Of a stretch of DNA of 64,000 nt, positions 63,177-64,000 are shown in pieces. The stretch covers positions 1,416,698-1,480,697 of the forward strand of contig JAAVVV010000001.1 of the NCBI GenBank assembly GCA_023910605.1, written 5' to 3'. The number at the start of each line of letters is the position of its first letter. The first letter of the stretch is position 1. Below the pieces are notes generated by a model, which was not told the origin of the DNA, ran no database searches, and saw only the letters and a list, made by a program, of their open reading frames with translations. Position numbers and translations under genes: made by a program. The DNA comes from Bosea sp. (in: a-proteobacteria) (lineage in GTDB: Bacteria > Pseudomonadota > Alphaproteobacteria > Rhizobiales > Beijerinckiaceae).

Positions 63177-64000
63177 ATGTCCAGCTCATTGATCCCCAGG
63201 CCTCCTGATGCTCCAGACCTTGCGATGCTGCCGACCCTGCGCGCTGGCGGGCAGGACGCCGTGAGCGCCCGCGGCGCTCATGCCCTTGCCGGGCGCACCA
63301 TCCTGCAGATCGTGCCCGAGCTGCAGGCCGGCGGGGCCGAGCGCACCACCGTGGACATCGCCGAGGCGCTGGCCTCGCTGGGCGCTCGCTCGCTGGTCGC
63401 CACAGCGGGCGGCCGGCTCGTGGCTGAGCTTCAGGCCAAGGGCGGCGTCTGGCTGCCCTTTCCGGCGGCCGAGAAGAACCCGTTCAAGATGCTGCGGAAC
63501 ATCAGGGTCCTGTCACGGCTGTGCGCGGCGGAGAAGGTCGATCTCGTGCATGCGCGCTCCCGCGCCCCCGCCTGGGTGGCGCTGGCTGCGACGCGGGCGA
63601 TGAAGCTGCCTTTCGTGACCACCTATCACGGCTCCTATTCAGGCAGCTCGGCCATCAAGGTGCTCTACAATTCGGTGATGGCGCGGGGCGATGTGGTGAT
63701 CGCAAACTCCCATTACACCGCCGGCCTGATCGCGTCGATGCATCCCTTCGCCAAGCATCGCACGCGCGTCATCCACCGCGGCACGGATTTCTCGTCCTAC
63801 AGGCCAGACGCGGTCGAGCCCGAACGAATCAGCGCGCTGCGCAGGGCCTGGGGCGTGGAGCCGGACCAGCGGATCATCCTGCTGGCTGGCCGCCTCACAG
63901 GCTGGAAGGGCCAGCGCGTGCTGATCGAGGCCGCGCGGCTGATGAAGCAGTCCGGCGCCCTCGGCGATGCCGTTGTCGTGCTGGCCGGGGACGCGCAGGG
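63177..64000 (+). CDS. GT4-family glycosyltransferase, N-terminal part
   Basis: The gene runs off the right edge after about 275 residues. From GRTILQIVPELQAGGAERTT it has the GT-B donor-free domain typical of GT4 enzymes, then LVHARSRAPAWVALA, FVTTYHGSYSG, VIANSHYTA, RVIHRGTDFSSYRP and LLAGRLTGWKGQR at the start of the second domain. Such enzymes add sugars to LPS core or capsule. The start is uncertain: ATG 63177 is the first in frame, ATG 63225 is also possible; no good ribosome binding site marks either. Confidence 0.85.
   Translation, partial: MSSSLIPRPPDAPDLAMLPTLRAGGQDAVSARGAHALAGRTILQIVPELQAGGAERTTVDIAEALASLGARSLVATAGGRLVAELQAKGGVWLPFPAAEKNPFKMLRNIRVLSRLCAAEKVDLVHARSRAPAWVALAATRAMKLPFVTTYHGSYSGSSAIKVLYNSVMARGDVVIANSHYTAGLIASMHPFAKHRTRVIHRGTDFSSYRPDAVEPERISALRRAWGVEPDQRIILLAGRLTGWKGQRVLIEAARLMKQSGALGDAVVVLAGDAQ

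Overview
The window is GC-rich chromosomal DNA from an alphaproteobacterium, most likely of the order Hyphomicrobiales (Rhizobiales), near Bosea, Bradyrhizobium or Methylobacterium. Support comes from the block dnaJ / RT0821-type lipoprotein / pdxH, the pair hsp20-DUF1150, a PleC/DivJ-homologue (PdhS-type) kinase with a TTAA-N7-TTAA box at its start, a membrane-anchored CycM cytochrome, phasins, a CC-anchored TIGR02301 protein, and a tRNA-His that lacks G-1 and carries A73. Species cannot be named from this sequence alone.

Layout. 1-19.4 kb is ordinary core DNA: DnaJ start, RT0821 lipoprotein, pdxH, an SDR, NUDIX, TIGR02301, amidase, class III aminotransferase, an RhlE-type helicase, malate synthase (aceB), a hybrid histidine kinase, an OlsB-like acyltransferase, an M3 peptidase, NUDIX-PhzF, an EEP nuclease and a small lipoprotein. 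19.4-28.9 kb is an accessory island. It holds an IS30 end fragment, an AT-rich Mrr-type nuclease gene, a lone fucU, the first ~33 codons of a hydroxymethylglutaryl-CoA lyase, a pair of overlapping GTPase genes, an IS30 copy lacking its left end, a Fic protein between two broken genes that look like restriction-modification parts, and a truncated IS630 fused in frame to the N-terminus of a different protein. 29.3-40.5 kb is core again: tRNA-Thr, deoB with a Yej-type peptide ABC transporter, cycM, kdsB, pheA, nudC and a HIT protein. An ISAs1 element with a perfect 10-bp target duplication sits at 40.6-41.8 kb.

41.9-49.0 kb is a nitrogen and pyrimidine salvage block. URC1-like GTP cyclohydrolase II, URC4-like DUF1688 and uracil phosphoribosyltransferase point to the URC route of uracil breakdown. 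Facing them is an operon for a tripartite tricarboxylate transporter and ureidoglycolate lyase. 49.0-49.9 kb is a gene graveyard with two 148-bp palindromic repeats. 49.9-56.2 kb carries TerC, a phosphopantetheinyl transferase, an Ada-motif protein, a GST, an acyl-CoA dehydrogenase and a GT-C membrane glycosyltransferase. 56.2-64 kb carries the PdhS-type kinase, two phasin genes behind a candidate PhaR operator, tRNA-His, hsp20, DUF1150, an alpha/beta hydrolase and the start of a GT4 glycosyltransferase.

The most unusual parts are the island junctions (truncated HMG-CoA lyase, chimeric transposase), the two-GTPase operon, and the compact URC cluster. No rRNA, CRISPR array or replication origin was seen.
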